DNA of 64,000 nt from Haemophilus parainfluenzae. Lineage in GTDB: Bacteria > Pseudomonadota > Gammaproteobacteria > Enterobacterales > Pasteurellaceae. Below are positions 39,777 through 48,636 of the stretch, piece by piece. A program made the position numbers and the translations under genes. The stretch's first letter is position 1. The number at the start of each line of letters is the position of its first letter. The notes below the pieces were generated by a model. The model searched no databases, was not told where the DNA came from, and saw nothing but the letters and a program-made list of their open reading frames with translations. The stretch is taken from contig NZ_CP063121.1 in the NCBI RefSeq assembly GCF_014931415.1, forward strand, positions 1,178,001 to 1,242,000, given 5' to 3'.

Positions 39777-39804
39777 AACCGTACGAAAGTGCGGTTATTT
39801 TTTT
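39777..39804 (+). terminator. miaB terminator using one uptake sequence and a GAAA loop
   Basis: AACCGTAC (39777-39784) pairs with GTGCGGTT (39789-39796) with one G-U pair around a GAAA tetraloop, then ATTTTTTTA. The right arm is part of an uptake sequence. Confidence 0.82.
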
Positions 39805-39856
39805 ATGTGTTTTTTAGAAAAGAGAGTAGGAAAGTCTTTATCCTAAATTTTAGGTA

Positions 39857-39879
39857 TAAAAAAACACCCGTTAAGGTGC
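39857..39879 (-). terminator. Possible terminator of the tRNA Gly-Leu-Lys operon
   Basis: CACC (39865-39868) and GGTG (39875-39878) form a short stem; on the minus strand TGTTTTTTT follows. The stem is weak. Confidence 0.5.
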
Positions 39880-39889
39880 TGATTTAAAG

Positions 39890-39965
39890 TGGTGGGTCGT
39901 GAAGGATTCGAACCTTCGACCAACGGATTAAAAGTCCGCTGCTCTACCGACTGAGCTAACGACCC
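39890..39965 (-). tRNA. tRNA-Lys (TTT)
   Basis: 76 nt with CCA. Acceptor GGGTCGT pairs with ACGACCC; anticodon loop CTTTTAA; T-loop GTTCGAATC. Last gene of the Gly-Leu-Lys set. Confidence 0.97.
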
Positions 39966-39983
39966 ACTGGTATGGTTTTGAAA

Positions 39984-40070
39984 TGGTGCCCGAAGCCAGA
40001 CTTGAACTGGCACGCCTCGAAAGGCGAGGGATTTTAAATCCCTTGTGTCTACCGATTCCACCACTCGGGC
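39984..40070 (-). tRNA. tRNA-Leu (TAA)
   Basis: 87 nt with CCA and a long variable arm (CTCGCCTTTCGAGGCG) as in class II tRNAs; anticodon loop ATTTAAAAT gives TAA. It reads UUA/UUG. Confidence 0.96.
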
Positions 40071-40074
40071 AAAT

Positions 40075-40150
<76 letters not shown>

Positions 40151-40249
40151 GTTTGCTTGTTGCCAAACAACGGGGCGTATTTTACGGATTTATCTTATTG
40201 TGTCAAATAAAATTCGTAAAAAATTTTTTTGATTGGTTAAAAATAATTC

Positions 40250-40286
40250 AAAAACAAAAGGTGCGATTAAAATAACCGCACCTTTT
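40250..40286 (-). terminator. Hairpin after pgsA
   Basis: AAAAGGTGCGATTA (40256-40269) pairs with TAACCGCACCTTTT (40273-40286) with one A-C mismatch. On the minus strand TTTTGTTTTTG follows. The arms resemble but are not uptake sequences. Confidence 0.7.
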
Positions 40287-40305
40287 ATTTAAAATTTAGC
40301 CAATT

Positions 40306-40863
40306 CTATAATTCAATGTTATCTAACAAGCTGCCTTTAGCTGCTTTCAAGTATTGGAGCATTGACCACACTGTTAAAATTGCCGCCAAGTAGAGTAGTA
40401 TGATCGCCAATGTTTCCATATAAACGTTATATCGCCAGAGTAATCCACCTAAAGCTAGCATTTGAGAGGTGGTTTTTACTTTTCCCAGCCATGAAACAGC
40501 CACTTTATTACGTTCACCCAACTCAGCCATCCATTCACGTAAAGCAGAGATAATGATTTCACGTGAAATCATAATAATCGCAGGGATGGTAATCCAGAAA
40601 GAATGTTGATATTCCACAATTAATACAAGTGCAGTAATAACCATTACTTTATCGGCTACAGGATCAAGGAAAGCACCGAAGCGAGTTGTTTGTTTTAATT
40701 TTCGAGCAAGATAGCCATCAAACCAGTCGGTAACACCCGCGATAAAGAAAATAAGAGTGGTAATAAAAGGCGCAGAAGGGATAGGCAAATAAAACGCCAA
40801 GACGAAGAATGGGATTAAAATCACTCGGAGAATCGTCAGGAAAATGGGAATATTATATTTCAT
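40306..40863 (-). CDS. pgsA: CDP-diacylglycerol--glycerol-3-phosphate 3-phosphatidyltransferase
   Basis: 185 residues with about five membrane spans. The CDP-alcohol phosphotransferase motif is seen as [18 protein letters not shown] followed by AFLDPVADK (about 46-72). First step toward phosphatidylglycerol in the inner membrane. Confidence 0.96.
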   Translation of the reverse strand: MKYNIPIFLTILRVILIPFFVLAFYLPIPSAPFITTLIFFIAGVTDWFDGYLARKLKQTTRFGAFLDPVADKVMVITALVLIVEYQHSFWITIPAIIMISREIIISALREWMAELGERNKVAVSWLGKVKTTSQMLALGGLLWRYNVYMETLAIILLYLAAILTVWSMLQYLKAAKGSLLDNIEL

Positions 40864-40910
40864 AAAAATAACCGTACTCTGGTTAAAGATACGTTCATTT
40901 TAAAGGATCT

Positions 40911-40945
40911 ACAAAAATAAAAAAAGCCACTTAATGTGGCTTTTT
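40911..40945 (-). terminator. Terminator after the peroxiredoxin gene
   Basis: AAAAAGCCAC (40921-40930) pairs with GTGGCTTTTT (40936-40945); TTTTTTTATTTTT lies on the minus strand. Confidence 0.9.
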
Positions 40946-40953
40946 CTTAAAAA

Positions 40954-41562
40954 TTAAAGTTTGTCAGCGTTTTGTTTCAAGTATTTAGCAACACCTTCAG
41001 GGCTGTCTTTCATACCTTCTTTGCCTTTTTCCCATTGAGCTGGGCAAACTTCACCGTGTTCTTCGTGGAATTGTAACGCATCTACCATACGTAACATTTC
41101 ATCGATGTTACGACCTAATGGTAAGTCGTTTACGATTTGGTGACGAACAACACCGTTTTTGTCGATTAAGAATGAAGCACGTAATGCCACACCTTCTTCT
41201 GGGTGTTCGATACCGTATGCTTTAGCGATTTCGTGTTTAACGTCAGCTGCTAATGCATATTTAACTGCACCGATACCACCATTTTCAGTTGGGGTATTAC
41301 GCCATGCATTGTGAGTGAATTCTGAGTCGATAGATACACCAACCACTTCAACACCACGTTTTTGGAATTCTTCATAACGGTGGTCAAATGCGATTAATTC
41401 AGATGGACAAACGAAAGTAAAGTCTAATGGGTAGAAGAATAATACCGCAGCTTTACCATTAACGTGTTTTTTGAAATTGAAGTTGTTAACGATTTCACCA
41501 TTGCCTAAAACTGCAGAAGAAGTAAAATCTGGAGCTTGACGAGTTACTAATACCATAGTCAT
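40954..41562 (-). CDS. Two-cysteine peroxiredoxin (AhpC/Prx1 type)
   Basis: 202 residues, or 200 if it starts at the second ATG (41556), which has better spacing from AGGA. The peroxidatic Cys is in DFTFVCPSE (about 51) and the resolving Cys in GEVCPAQWEKG (about 172). It reduces hydrogen peroxide and organic peroxides in the cytoplasm. No ahpF is next to it, so reduction probably relies on thioredoxin, whose reductase TrxB is encoded at 4.9-5.8 kb. Confidence 0.93.
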   Translation of the reverse strand: MTMVLVTRQAPDFTSSAVLGNGEIVNNFNFKKHVNGKAAVLFFYPLDFTFVCPSELIAFDHRYEEFQKRGVEVVGVSIDSEFTHNAWRNTPTENGGIGAVKYALAADVKHEIAKAYGIEHPEEGVALRASFLIDKNGVVRHQIVNDLPLGRNIDEMLRMVDALQFHEEHGEVCPAQWEKGKEGMKDSPEGVAKYLKQNADKL

Positions 41563-41696
41563 AATTCCTATATAAATGTTAATAAAAATTTTGCTAACGC
41601 AAAAACTCGGTAGTATTCTAAAAAAATTGACCGCACTTTAACAGCTGTTTTTATCTATTGAATTAATTAATATTGTCTAAGTTACAGGTGAAATAT

Positions 41697-42887
41697 ATGT
41701 CAGAACATCATACTTTATCAACCACACTGGTTCATGCCGGACGTAAAAAACGTTTTACCCAAGGGGCGGTAAACCCTGTGGTCCAACGTGCCTCTTCTTT
41801 AGTATTTGACACTATTGCAGATAAAAAACATTGCACAAAAAATCGTTATAAGGGAGAGCTTTTCTACGGACGCCGTGGCACGTTAACGCATTTTGCGCTT
41901 CAAGATTTAATGTGTGAAATGGAAGGGGGCGCTGGCTGTTATCTTTATCCTTGTGGCGCCGCAGCAGTAACTAATGCCATTTTATCATTTGTTGAAACGG
42001 GCGATCACGTTTTAATGATAGGGGCTGCCTATGAGCCAACACAAGATTTTTGCAATGTGATTTTGAAAAAAATGCATATTGATACGACCTATTATGATCC
42101 AATGATAGGTACTGATATTGCGAAACTTGTGCAGCCAAACACGAAAGTCTTATTTTTAGAGTCACCAAGTTCTTTAACAATGGAAGTACCCGATATTCCT
42201 GCGATTGTTAAAGCGGTTCGAGCCGTGAGCCCTGAAATCGTCATTATGATCGATAATACATGGGCGGGGGGCGTACTATTCAAAGCGTTAGAACATGGTA
42301 TTGATATCTCCATTCAAGCTGGGACCAAATATTTAGTAGGGCATTCTGATATTATGATCGGTACCGCAGTAGCTAATGCACGTACTTGGGATAAATTGCG
42401 TGAACATTCTTATTTAATGGGACAAATGGTTGACGCTGATTCCGCTTATACGACAGCACGCGGTATTCGTACCTTAGGAGTGCGATTAAAACAACATCAT
42501 GAAAGTAGTTTAAAAGTGGCCAAATGGTTAAGTGAACAACCACAAGTGAAAGCAGTGTATCATCCTGCGTTACCAAGCTGTCCAGGTCATGAAAACTTTA
42601 AACGTGATTTTACTGGTGCAAGCGGTTTATTCTCTTTTGAATTACATAAGCGTTTAAATGATGAAGAACTTTCCGCCTTTATGGATCATTTTGAGCTTTT
42701 CACGATGGCTTATTCTTGGGGCGGGTTTGAATCGCTCATTTTATGTAATCAACCAGAAGAAATTGCGAAAATTCGCCCGGGTATTGAACGTAAATTAACG
42801 GGCTCATTAATTCGTCTGCATATTGGATTTGAAGACACGGATGAATTAATCACCGATCTTCAAGCGGGCTTTGACCGAATCAAATAA
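41697..42887 (+). CDS. metC: Cystathionine beta-lyase
   Basis: 396 residues from the ATG at 41697, after AGGTGA; the frame upstream to 41673 lacks a ribosome site. PLP-dependent Cys/Met metabolism fold; the Schiff-base lysine lies in [14 protein letters not shown] (about 212), with [12 protein letters not shown] near 60. It cleaves cystathionine to homocysteine. No Met box was seen upstream. Confidence 0.93.
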   Translation: MSEHHTLSTTLVHAGRKKRFTQGAVNPVVQRASSLVFDTIADKKHCTKNRYKGELFYGRRGTLTHFALQDLMCEMEGGAGCYLYPCGAAAVTNAILSFVETGDHVLMIGAAYEPTQDFCNVILKKMHIDTTYYDPMIGTDIAKLVQPNTKVLFLESPSSLTMEVPDIPAIVKAVRAVSPEIVIMIDNTWAGGVLFKALEHGIDISIQAGTKYLVGHSDIMIGTAVANARTWDKLREHSYLMGQMVDADSAYTTARGIRTLGVRLKQHHESSLKVAKWLSEQPQVKAVYHPALPSCPGHENFKRDFTGASGLFSFELHKRLNDEELSAFMDHFELFTMAYSWGGFESLILCNQPEEIAKIRPGIERKLTGSLIRLHIGFEDTDELITDLQAGFDRIK

Positions 42888-42892
42888 GAAAG

Positions 42893-42920
42893 AGGGCTGT
42901 TTATGTAAACAGCCCTTATT
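42893..42920 (+). terminator. Terminator after metC
   Basis: AGGGCTGTTTA (42893-42903) pairs with TAAACAGCCCT (42906-42916), then TATTTA. The T run is interrupted. Confidence 0.7.
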
Positions 42921-42978
42921 TACTCAATCTTTGAGTTGATTTATCATAGTCAGCATTTTTAGCAACTAGAGAAGAACA

Positions 42979-44334
42979 ATGAAACATATTCATATTTTAG
43001 GCATCTGTGGGACCTTTATGGGCGGTGTCGCGATGATTGCCAAACAAATGGGTTATAAAGTCACAGGCTCTGATACCAATGTTTACCCGCCAATGAGCAC
43101 TTTTTTACAAGAGCAGGGTATTGAAATTATTCCTAATTATGATGTGGCTCAACTTCAGCCTGCACCCGATATGGTGATTGTCGGAAATGCCATGAAACGC
43201 GGTAATCCTTGCGTAGAATATGTTTTGGATAATGCCTTGCCTTATACATCAGGCCCGCAATGGTTACACGACCATTTATTGCGTAACCGTTGGGTGTTAG
43301 CGGTTTCAGGTACACATGGTAAAACTACTACAACGGGCATGTTGACTTGGATTTTAGAACAAAATGGGCTAAAACCAGGTTTCCTAATCGGTGGTATTGC
43401 GGGAAATTTTGGTACGTCAGCTCGTTTAGGGGAAAGTGAGTTCTTCGTGATTGAAGCGGATGAGTACGATACAGCATTCTTTGATAAACGTTCTAAATTT
43501 GTCCATTACAATCCGAAAACCTTAATTATTAACAATATCAGCTTCGATCATGCTGACATCTTCGATGATCTTCATGCGATCCAGCGTCAATTCCATCATA
43601 TGATCCGCACCATTCCTTCTACAGGACGTGTTCTTTCTTTTGCTGATGAGCAGAGTGTAAAAGAAACGCTCAATATGGGTTGTTGGTCAGAACAGCAATT
43701 TATCGGTAAAGATAAGGAATGGTTTGCGGAACGTATTACTAATGATTGTTCTGAATTTGCCGTATTCCATCATGGCCAAAGAGTTGGTGAAGTGAAATGG
43801 AATATTGTCGGACAGCACAATATGCACAATGCTTTAATGGCGATTGCAGCGGCTTACCATGCGGGTGTCAAAATTGAAGATGCATGCCAGGCATTGGGCA
43901 GCTTTATCAATGCAAAACGTCGTTTAGAAGTGAAGGGGGAAGTCAACGGTATTACGGTTTATGATGACTTCGCTCACCATCCAGAAGCCATTCTTGCGAC
44001 ACTTACTGCGTTGCGTGACAAAGTTGGCGGTGGCGTACGTATTCTTGCGGTATTAGAGCCTCGTTCAAACACCATGAAAATGGGTGTGCATAAAGATGAA
44101 ATTGCCCCAGCACTAGGACGTGCCGATGCCGTGTTTATGCTACAACCAGATAATATTCCATGGGATGTGGCTGAAATTGCAGGACAATGTGTGCAACCGG
44201 CACATTACACAGGAAATGTTGATAAATTAGTCGATATGATTGTGGCAGAAGCAAAACCAACGGATCACATTCTTGTGATGTCAAACGGTAGCTTTGGTGG
44301 CATTCATCAAAAGATTTTAGATCGATTAAAATAA
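42979..44334 (+). CDS. mpl: UDP-N-acetylmuramate:L-alanyl-gamma-D-glutamyl-meso-diaminopimelate ligase
   Basis: 451 residues. Mur-ligase fold: N-terminal GICGTFMGG (about 7-15), ATP loop GTHGKTTT (about 111-118), and DDFAHHPEAI (about 332) in the C-terminal domain. It recycles murein tripeptide onto UDP-MurNAc. Confidence 0.96.
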   Translation: MKHIHILGICGTFMGGVAMIAKQMGYKVTGSDTNVYPPMSTFLQEQGIEIIPNYDVAQLQPAPDMVIVGNAMKRGNPCVEYVLDNALPYTSGPQWLHDHLLRNRWVLAVSGTHGKTTTTGMLTWILEQNGLKPGFLIGGIAGNFGTSARLGESEFFVIEADEYDTAFFDKRSKFVHYNPKTLIINNISFDHADIFDDLHAIQRQFHHMIRTIPSTGRVLSFADEQSVKETLNMGCWSEQQFIGKDKEWFAERITNDCSEFAVFHHGQRVGEVKWNIVGQHNMHNALMAIAAAYHAGVKIEDACQALGSFINAKRRLEVKGEVNGITVYDDFAHHPEAILATLTALRDKVGGGVRILAVLEPRSNTMKMGVHKDEIAPALGRADAVFMLQPDNIPWDVAEIAGQCVQPAHYTGNVDKLVDMIVAEAKPTDHILVMSNGSFGGIHQKILDRLK

Positions 44335-44344
44335 TCTCAATGTT

Positions 44345-44386
44345 AAGTGCGGTCAAAAATGAAAGTGTTTTTGACCGCACTTTTTA
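44345..44386 (+). terminator. Terminator made of an inverted uptake-sequence pair
   Basis: AAGTGCGGTCAAAAA (44345-44359) pairs with TTTTTGACCGCACTT (44368-44382), then TTT. Perfect 15-bp stem. Confidence 0.88.
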
Positions 44387-44408
44387 TCATCAAAAATAAG
44401 GAAATCAC

Positions 44409-44915
44409 ATGGCCGATCCACATATTCAATCTCCAATGGATGTTTGGGATAAACTCACCGTCATTATTTATCGCACAGGCTTTGTCATTGCGGCGTTTAG
44501 CATCTTGGCTTTAACTTGGTATCCTCAACAGGCTCAGATGGCCGTGTTGATTGCAGCAACTTGCTGTGCATCATCCCTTCATATTTATTTAAAACATTTC
44601 CGCTTAACATTCCAATTTGCCACGTGGCTTGCACTCTTATGTGCGCTGTTAGGTTGGCATGAATTAGCGTTAGGTGGTGCATTGGTCACACTGGGCGGTT
44701 TATGTTTTAAAGAATACTTCTGTTTTAGAGTACCGCTATTAAATTTGCAACCTGCATTTGTCGCCGCACTTTGGTTTGCTTGGGTATTTGAAGGTGGTTG
44801 GATTGCTCGAATTTTATCGTTGCTTGTAGGCGGATTATTATTAATTCTTGCAGTTCAAAAATGGCGAATGCCATTGCATTTTGATATTGGCGATAAAACA
44901 AAGTATCAAATCTAA
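44409..44915 (+). CDS. DUF2301-type inner-membrane protein
   Basis: 168 residues with about five to six hydrophobic spans and a cytoplasmic-looking N-terminus (MADPHIQSPMDVWDKL). GLCFKEYFCFRVPLLNLQP in the middle and KWRMPLHFDIGDKTKYQ at the end are conserved features of this uncharacterised family, as I remember it. Function unknown. AAGGAAATCAC precedes the ATG. Confidence 0.72.
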   Translation: MADPHIQSPMDVWDKLTVIIYRTGFVIAAFSILALTWYPQQAQMAVLIAATCCASSLHIYLKHFRLTFQFATWLALLCALLGWHELALGGALVTLGGLCFKEYFCFRVPLLNLQPAFVAALWFAWVFEGGWIARILSLLVGGLLLILAVQKWRMPLHFDIGDKTKYQI

Positions 44916-44995
44916 TAAGATTAATAGATAAAGGCATAATGTTTCAAGACATTGTGCCTTTTTATTTCGATTAAATTTACTTTCATCTAAAAATG

Positions 44996-45020
44996 AAAAA
45001 AGCACCGAAATTTCGGTGCT
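44996..45020 (-). terminator. Terminator of initiator tRNA
   Basis: AGCACCGAAA pairs with TTTCGGTGCT (45001-45020); TTTTTTCATTTTT follows on the minus strand. Confidence 0.87.
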
Positions 45021-45028
45021 TTGTAATT

Positions 45029-45105
45029 TGGTTGCGGGGGCCGGATTTGAACCGACGGCCTTCGGGTTATGAGCCCGACGAGCTACCAAGCTGCTCCACC
45101 CCGCG
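45029..45105 (-). tRNA. Initiator tRNA-fMet (CAT)
   Basis: 77 nt with CCA. It has the initiator hallmarks: an unpaired C at position 1 (CGCGGGG against CCCCGCA), three G-C pairs at the base of the anticodon stem (GGGCTCATAACCC), and an A-U pair at 11-24. Nearly the same as the E. coli initiator. Confidence 0.97.
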
Positions 45106-45296
45106 TCTGATGGCGAGTAATATACTCGTTTCAAAAATTATTGCAAGATTTAAACTGAATTTGACTTTCCGTTTGTTAAGAAAATAAACGATGTGAATAT
45201 TAATTAATCATTTTATGAAATAGTGCTAGTCCTAAAAGGGAATTTTTGATAGCGTATGCAACTTTGTATTAGTTAGTTTAATTTAGGAAAATAAGA

Positions 45297-46424
45297 ATGA
45301 AATTTCGTCAAAATCTCGCTGTAAAAATTCTTTCTGTGATGGCGGCTGTTTCAGTGCTTGCATCATGTGGATCGGCACCAAGTAAAGTCTCTTCAAAAAA
45401 TAATTCTAGCTTGCCGCGTACTGCGACAGGCGACGATCCACAAAAATTCGGGGCAAAGTATAGTGGACGTACTTATCAACAAGCTATTTTAAGTCCCGTA
45501 GCTTCCGTGGAGAACAAAGGGGCGGTCGTTAACCAAGGTGATTTTTTAACACAGCTGACGAATGTTCGTGATTATTCAAATTCATTAACAAATCGCTTTG
45601 CGGCGAATTATGGCAAAATCACTAACTGGGTACTTGCAGGGGCCAATGTGAATGAATTAGCGCAATACGGCATCAACCCACAGATTATGAAAGGTTTCGA
45701 TGGTTATCAAAACGTGTTGATGACAGGTTATTATTCGCCAGTGATTCATGCACGCCGTACTGCACAAGGTCAATATCAACATCCAATTTATGCGATGCCA
45801 AGCTATAAACGTTATAGCCGTGCAGAAATTTATAATGGTGCATTGGCAGGACAAGGCTTAGAGCTCGCTTACAGTGATTCAATGATGGATAACTTCCTAC
45901 TAGGCGTGCAGGGGAGTGGCTATGTTGATTACGGTGATGGCAATTTAAATTATTTAGCCTATGCGGGTCAAAATGGTTATAAATATCAAGCGGTTGGTCG
46001 TTTATTAGTAGAAGATGGTGAAATTCCAAAAGAAAAAATGTCTATTCAAGCGATTCGTGAATGGGGGAAAGCAAACCCATCTCGAGTACGAGAATTGTTA
46101 GAACGTAACCCATCTTATGTTTTCTTTAAAAACGATCCGACAGGTAAAGTGAAGGGTTCTGCTGGTGTGCCTTTAGTGCCAATGGCTGCTGTTGCTTCTG
46201 ATCGCAATGTGATTCCTTCTGGAACTGTATTATTGGTTGAAGTACCTGATATTGATAATGAGGGTAACTGGATGGGCACACACAAATTACACTTAATGGT
46301 GGCGCTTGATGTGGGTGGTGCAGTTAATGGTCACCACTTTGACTTATACCGTGGTATTGGCGATCAAGCGGGTCATATTGCGGGGTTATCAAAACACTAT
46401 GGACGAGTTTGGGTACTACAATAA
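45297..46424 (+). CDS. mltA: Membrane-bound lytic murein transglycosylase A
   Basis: 375 residues. A lipoprotein signal ends in SVLASCGS (lipobox, Cys about 24). The MltA domain has GYYSPVIHARR (about 145) and the 3D-domain with the catalytic Asp in MVALDVGGAVNGHHFD (about 342-357). It cleaves peptidoglycan strands at the outer membrane. Its stop overlaps the tcdA start. Confidence 0.95.
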   Translation: MKFRQNLAVKILSVMAAVSVLASCGSAPSKVSSKNNSSLPRTATGDDPQKFGAKYSGRTYQQAILSPVASVENKGAVVNQGDFLTQLTNVRDYSNSLTNRFAANYGKITNWVLAGANVNELAQYGINPQIMKGFDGYQNVLMTGYYSPVIHARRTAQGQYQHPIYAMPSYKRYSRAEIYNGALAGQGLELAYSDSMMDNFLLGVQGSGYVDYGDGNLNYLAYAGQNGYKYQAVGRLLVEDGEIPKEKMSIQAIREWGKANPSRVRELLERNPSYVFFKNDPTGKVKGSAGVPLVPMAAVASDRNVIPSGTVLLVEVPDIDNEGNWMGTHKLHLMVALDVGGAVNGHHFDLYRGIGDQAGHIAGLSKHYGRVWVLQ

Positions 46425-47185
46425 TGGCTCTAGTCGATAACTACGAACAACGTTTTGGCGGCATTGGCCGCCTTTACACACCAGAAGGCTTGGCGCGTTT
46501 GCGTCAGGTTCATGTGTGCGTCATAGGTATTGGCGGCGTAGGTTCGTGGGTGGTGGAAGCATTGGCGCGAAGCGGTGTAGGGCAGATCACTATGATTGAT
46601 ATGGATGATATTTGTGTCACCAATATTAATCGTCAACTTCCTGCATTAAGCGGCAATATTGGCAAGCTTAAAACGGAAGTGATGGCCGAGCGCGTTAAGC
46701 TGATTAATCCCGAATGTGTGGTGAATATTATTGATGATTTCATCTCACCGGATAATCAAGCGGAATACTTAAATCGTGGTTATGATTATGTGATTGATGC
46801 CATTGATAGCGTGAAAACCAAAGCCGCGATGATTGCCTATTGCAAACGTAATAAAATCAAGATTATTACAATTGGTGGCGCAGGTGGTCAGACTGATCCT
46901 TCGAAAATTCAAATTGCTGATTTAAGTAAAACGATTCAAGATCCATTATTGGCAAAAGTGCGGTCAGTTTTACGTAAGGATTTCAATTTTACTCAAAATC
47001 CACAACGTAAGTTTGTAGTTGATGCAGTGTTTTCCAGCCAGCCTCTGATTTTCCCTAAAATGGGCGAAGGCTGTGAAGTCTCAGCCACCATGAATTGTGC
47101 AAATGGCTTTGGTGCAGCAACTATGATAACCGCAACCTTTGGCTTTTTTGCCGTTTCTAGGGTAATCGATAAGTTATTAAAATAA
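46424..47185 (+). CDS. tcdA: tRNA threonylcarbamoyladenosine dehydratase
   Basis: 253 residues from the ATG at 46424, which shares one base with the mltA stop (TAATG); an earlier in-frame start lies inside mltA. E1-like ATP site GIGGVGSW (about 34-41), DMDDICVTNINRQ, and DAIDSVKTKAA. It cyclises t6A37 to ct6A in tRNA. Confidence 0.95.
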   Translation: MALVDNYEQRFGGIGRLYTPEGLARLRQVHVCVIGIGGVGSWVVEALARSGVGQITMIDMDDICVTNINRQLPALSGNIGKLKTEVMAERVKLINPECVVNIIDDFISPDNQAEYLNRGYDYVIDAIDSVKTKAAMIAYCKRNKIKIITIGGAGGQTDPSKIQIADLSKTIQDPLLAKVRSVLRKDFNFTQNPQRKFVVDAVFSSQPLIFPKMGEGCEVSATMNCANGFGAATMITATFGFFAVSRVIDKLLK

Positions 47186-47192
47186 AGAAATG

Positions 47193-47220
47193 AAGCAACG
47201 TGAAAACGTTGCTTTTTCTT
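47193..47220 (+). terminator. Terminator after tcdA
   Basis: AAGCAACGT pairs with ACGTTGCTT around a GAAA loop (47193-47214), followed by TTTCTTT. Confidence 0.85.
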
Positions 47221-47316
47221 TATGAATGAAAGTATTTAACAAGATGAAGAAATATCACTTCATTTTTTTATTTGGAACGTTGCAATTTTATCAAAAAGGC
47301 GTAGTCTATGTTGGCT

Positions 47317-47333
47317 TTGAGAATAATTCCCAA
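47317..47333 (+). promoter_or_regulatory. Possible metal-repressor palindrome upstream of znuA
   Basis: TTGAGAATAATTCCCAA is an imperfect palindrome closely like that at 12837-12853. It lies 20 bases before the znuA ATG. Whether it is read by Fur, Zur or neither is not known. Confidence 0.35.
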
Positions 47334-47352
47334 TGAAAGTAAGGAAACAAAC

Positions 47353-48345
47353 ATGAAACAAGTATTAAAAATGAGTGCAATTTCTACCGCACTTTTAACC
47401 CTTCCAATGATGGCAAATGCTGATGTATTGGCCTCCGTGAAACCGCTCGGTTTTATTACATCGTCTATTGCAAACGGTGTGACGGATACACAGGTTTTAG
47501 TACCAGCAGGTGCTTCTCCACATGATTACAGCTTAAAACTTTCAGATGTGCAAAAAGTGAAATCGGCAGATTTAGTGCTTTGGGTTGGTGAAGATATTGA
47601 CGCTTTCTTAGAAAAACCGATTAGCCAAATTGACAGCAAAAAAGTCATCAATATTTCTGATATTCCAGAAATTAAACCGCTTTTAAGCAAAGTACATCAT
47701 GAACATTATCATGAAGGCGATGAACACGAGCACGGTCATGATCATAAACATGGACACGATCATAAGCACGAACATGGTCATGATCATGACCATGACCATC
47801 ACGACCACGATGTGGATGAAAATGGTTTAAGCGTGAACTGGCATTTATGGTATTCACCAGCCATCAGTCAAATTGTGGCACAAAAAGTGGCGGATAAATT
47901 AACGGAACAACATCCGGATAAAAAAGAGCTCATTGCGAAAAACTTAGCCGATTTTAACCGCACTTTGACTGAGCAAAGCGAGAAAATCAAAGCACAATTA
48001 GCGCCACTTAAAGATAAAGGCTTCTTTGTGTTCCATGATGCTTATAGTTATTTCAATGATGCTTATGGTTTAAATCAAACCGGTTATTTCACCATTAATC
48101 CATTAGTGGCACCAGGTGCAAAAACCATTGCTCACATCAAAGAAGAGATTGAAGAACACCATGTAAATTGTCTTTTTGCTGAACCTCAATTCACACCAAA
48201 AGTGATTGATTCGCTTGCGCAAAGTACAAAAGTTAATGTAGGTCGTTTAGATCCTATTGGCGATAATGTACAGCTTGGTCCAAATTCTTATGCGAATTTC
48301 CTTCAAGCCACCGCTGATAGCTATGCTCAATGTTTAAGTAAATAA
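47353..48345 (+). CDS. znuA: Zinc ABC transporter substrate-binding protein ZnuA
   Basis: 330 residues from the ATG at 47353 (AAGGAAA ahead); an in-frame ATG at 47308 would precede the signal peptide. Signal peptide about 1-24 (MMANA before DVLAS). Zinc ligands: His in GASPHDYSL, His in NWHLWYSP and His in FVFHDAYSY. A His/Asp-rich loop (about residues 115-154; HEHGHDHKHGHDHKH and similar) is a metal-gathering segment. znuB and znuC are not adjacent. Confidence 0.95.
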   Translation: MKQVLKMSAISTALLTLPMMANADVLASVKPLGFITSSIANGVTDTQVLVPAGASPHDYSLKLSDVQKVKSADLVLWVGEDIDAFLEKPISQIDSKKVINISDIPEIKPLLSKVHHEHYHEGDEHEHGHDHKHGHDHKHEHGHDHDHDHHDHDVDENGLSVNWHLWYSPAISQIVAQKVADKLTEQHPDKKELIAKNLADFNRTLTEQSEKIKAQLAPLKDKGFFVFHDAYSYFNDAYGLNQTGYFTINPLVAPGAKTIAHIKEEIEEHHVNCLFAEPQFTPKVIDSLAQSTKVNVGRLDPIGDNVQLGPNSYANFLQATADSYAQCLSK

Positions 48346-48364
48346 TCTTATTTACTTTTATCTT

Positions 48365-48392
48365 AAAAACAGCCGTTAAGGCTGTTTTTTTA
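48365..48392 (+). terminator. Terminator after znuA
   Basis: AAAAACAGCC (48365-48374) pairs with GGCTGTTTTT (48380-48389), then TTTATT. Confidence 0.9.
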
Positions 48393-48395
48393 TTG

Positions 48396-48519
48396 CCCCA
48401 TCTAAATCGCCCGAATGATTTTCAATTTTTAAGAAATTTTCGCTTGTTTGAGCGAAGCGAGTTCGAAAATTTCTGTAAAGAAAATTGAAAGAGAATGAGG
48501 ATTAGCGATTTAATTGGGG
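48396..48519. repeat. Nested palindromic intergenic element
   Basis: Outer arms CCCCATCTAAATCGC (48396-48410) and GCGATTTAATTGGGG (48505-48519) pair except for two bases. Inside, TTTTCAATTTTTAAGAAATTTTCG (48419-48442; arms given by position) pairs with most of 48464-48490, and the tip (CGCTTGTTTGAGCG) forms a small hairpin. The 124-nt unit could fold as one long hairpin. It has the character of a dispersed repeat (REP- or MITE-like), but copy number cannot be tested here. Confidence 0.6.
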
Positions 48520-48533
48520 GGTGTTTTCTTTTG

Positions 48534-48580
48534 CCTACTTTGCTTTGCACAAGCAAAGAAAAGTAGGTCGCCTTAGGCGA
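48534..48580. repeat. Second pair of intergenic palindromes before rlmKL
   Basis: CCTACTTTGCTTTG (48534-48547) pairs with CAAAGAAAAGTAGG (48554-48567), and TCGCCTTAGGCGA (48568-48580) is a short palindrome. They adjoin the larger element and probably belong to the same repeat. Confidence 0.55.
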
Positions 48581-48636
48581 AATCCTAATTAAAACTATGC
48601 TATAATCCGCCCAATTTTTCCCTATCGAGAAAACGC

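Noticed and set aside
44841-45187. Frames over the initiator tRNA
   Set aside because: Coding potential comes from the tRNA and its terminator; no start signals.
45657-46029. Minus-strand frames inside mltA
   Set aside because: Antisense shadows of a conserved gene.
47697-47815. Near-repeated CATGATCATAAGCAC units as a tandem repeat or phase-variable tract
   Set aside because: They encode the His-rich loop of ZnuA with varied codons; no exact tetranucleotide tract that would slip.
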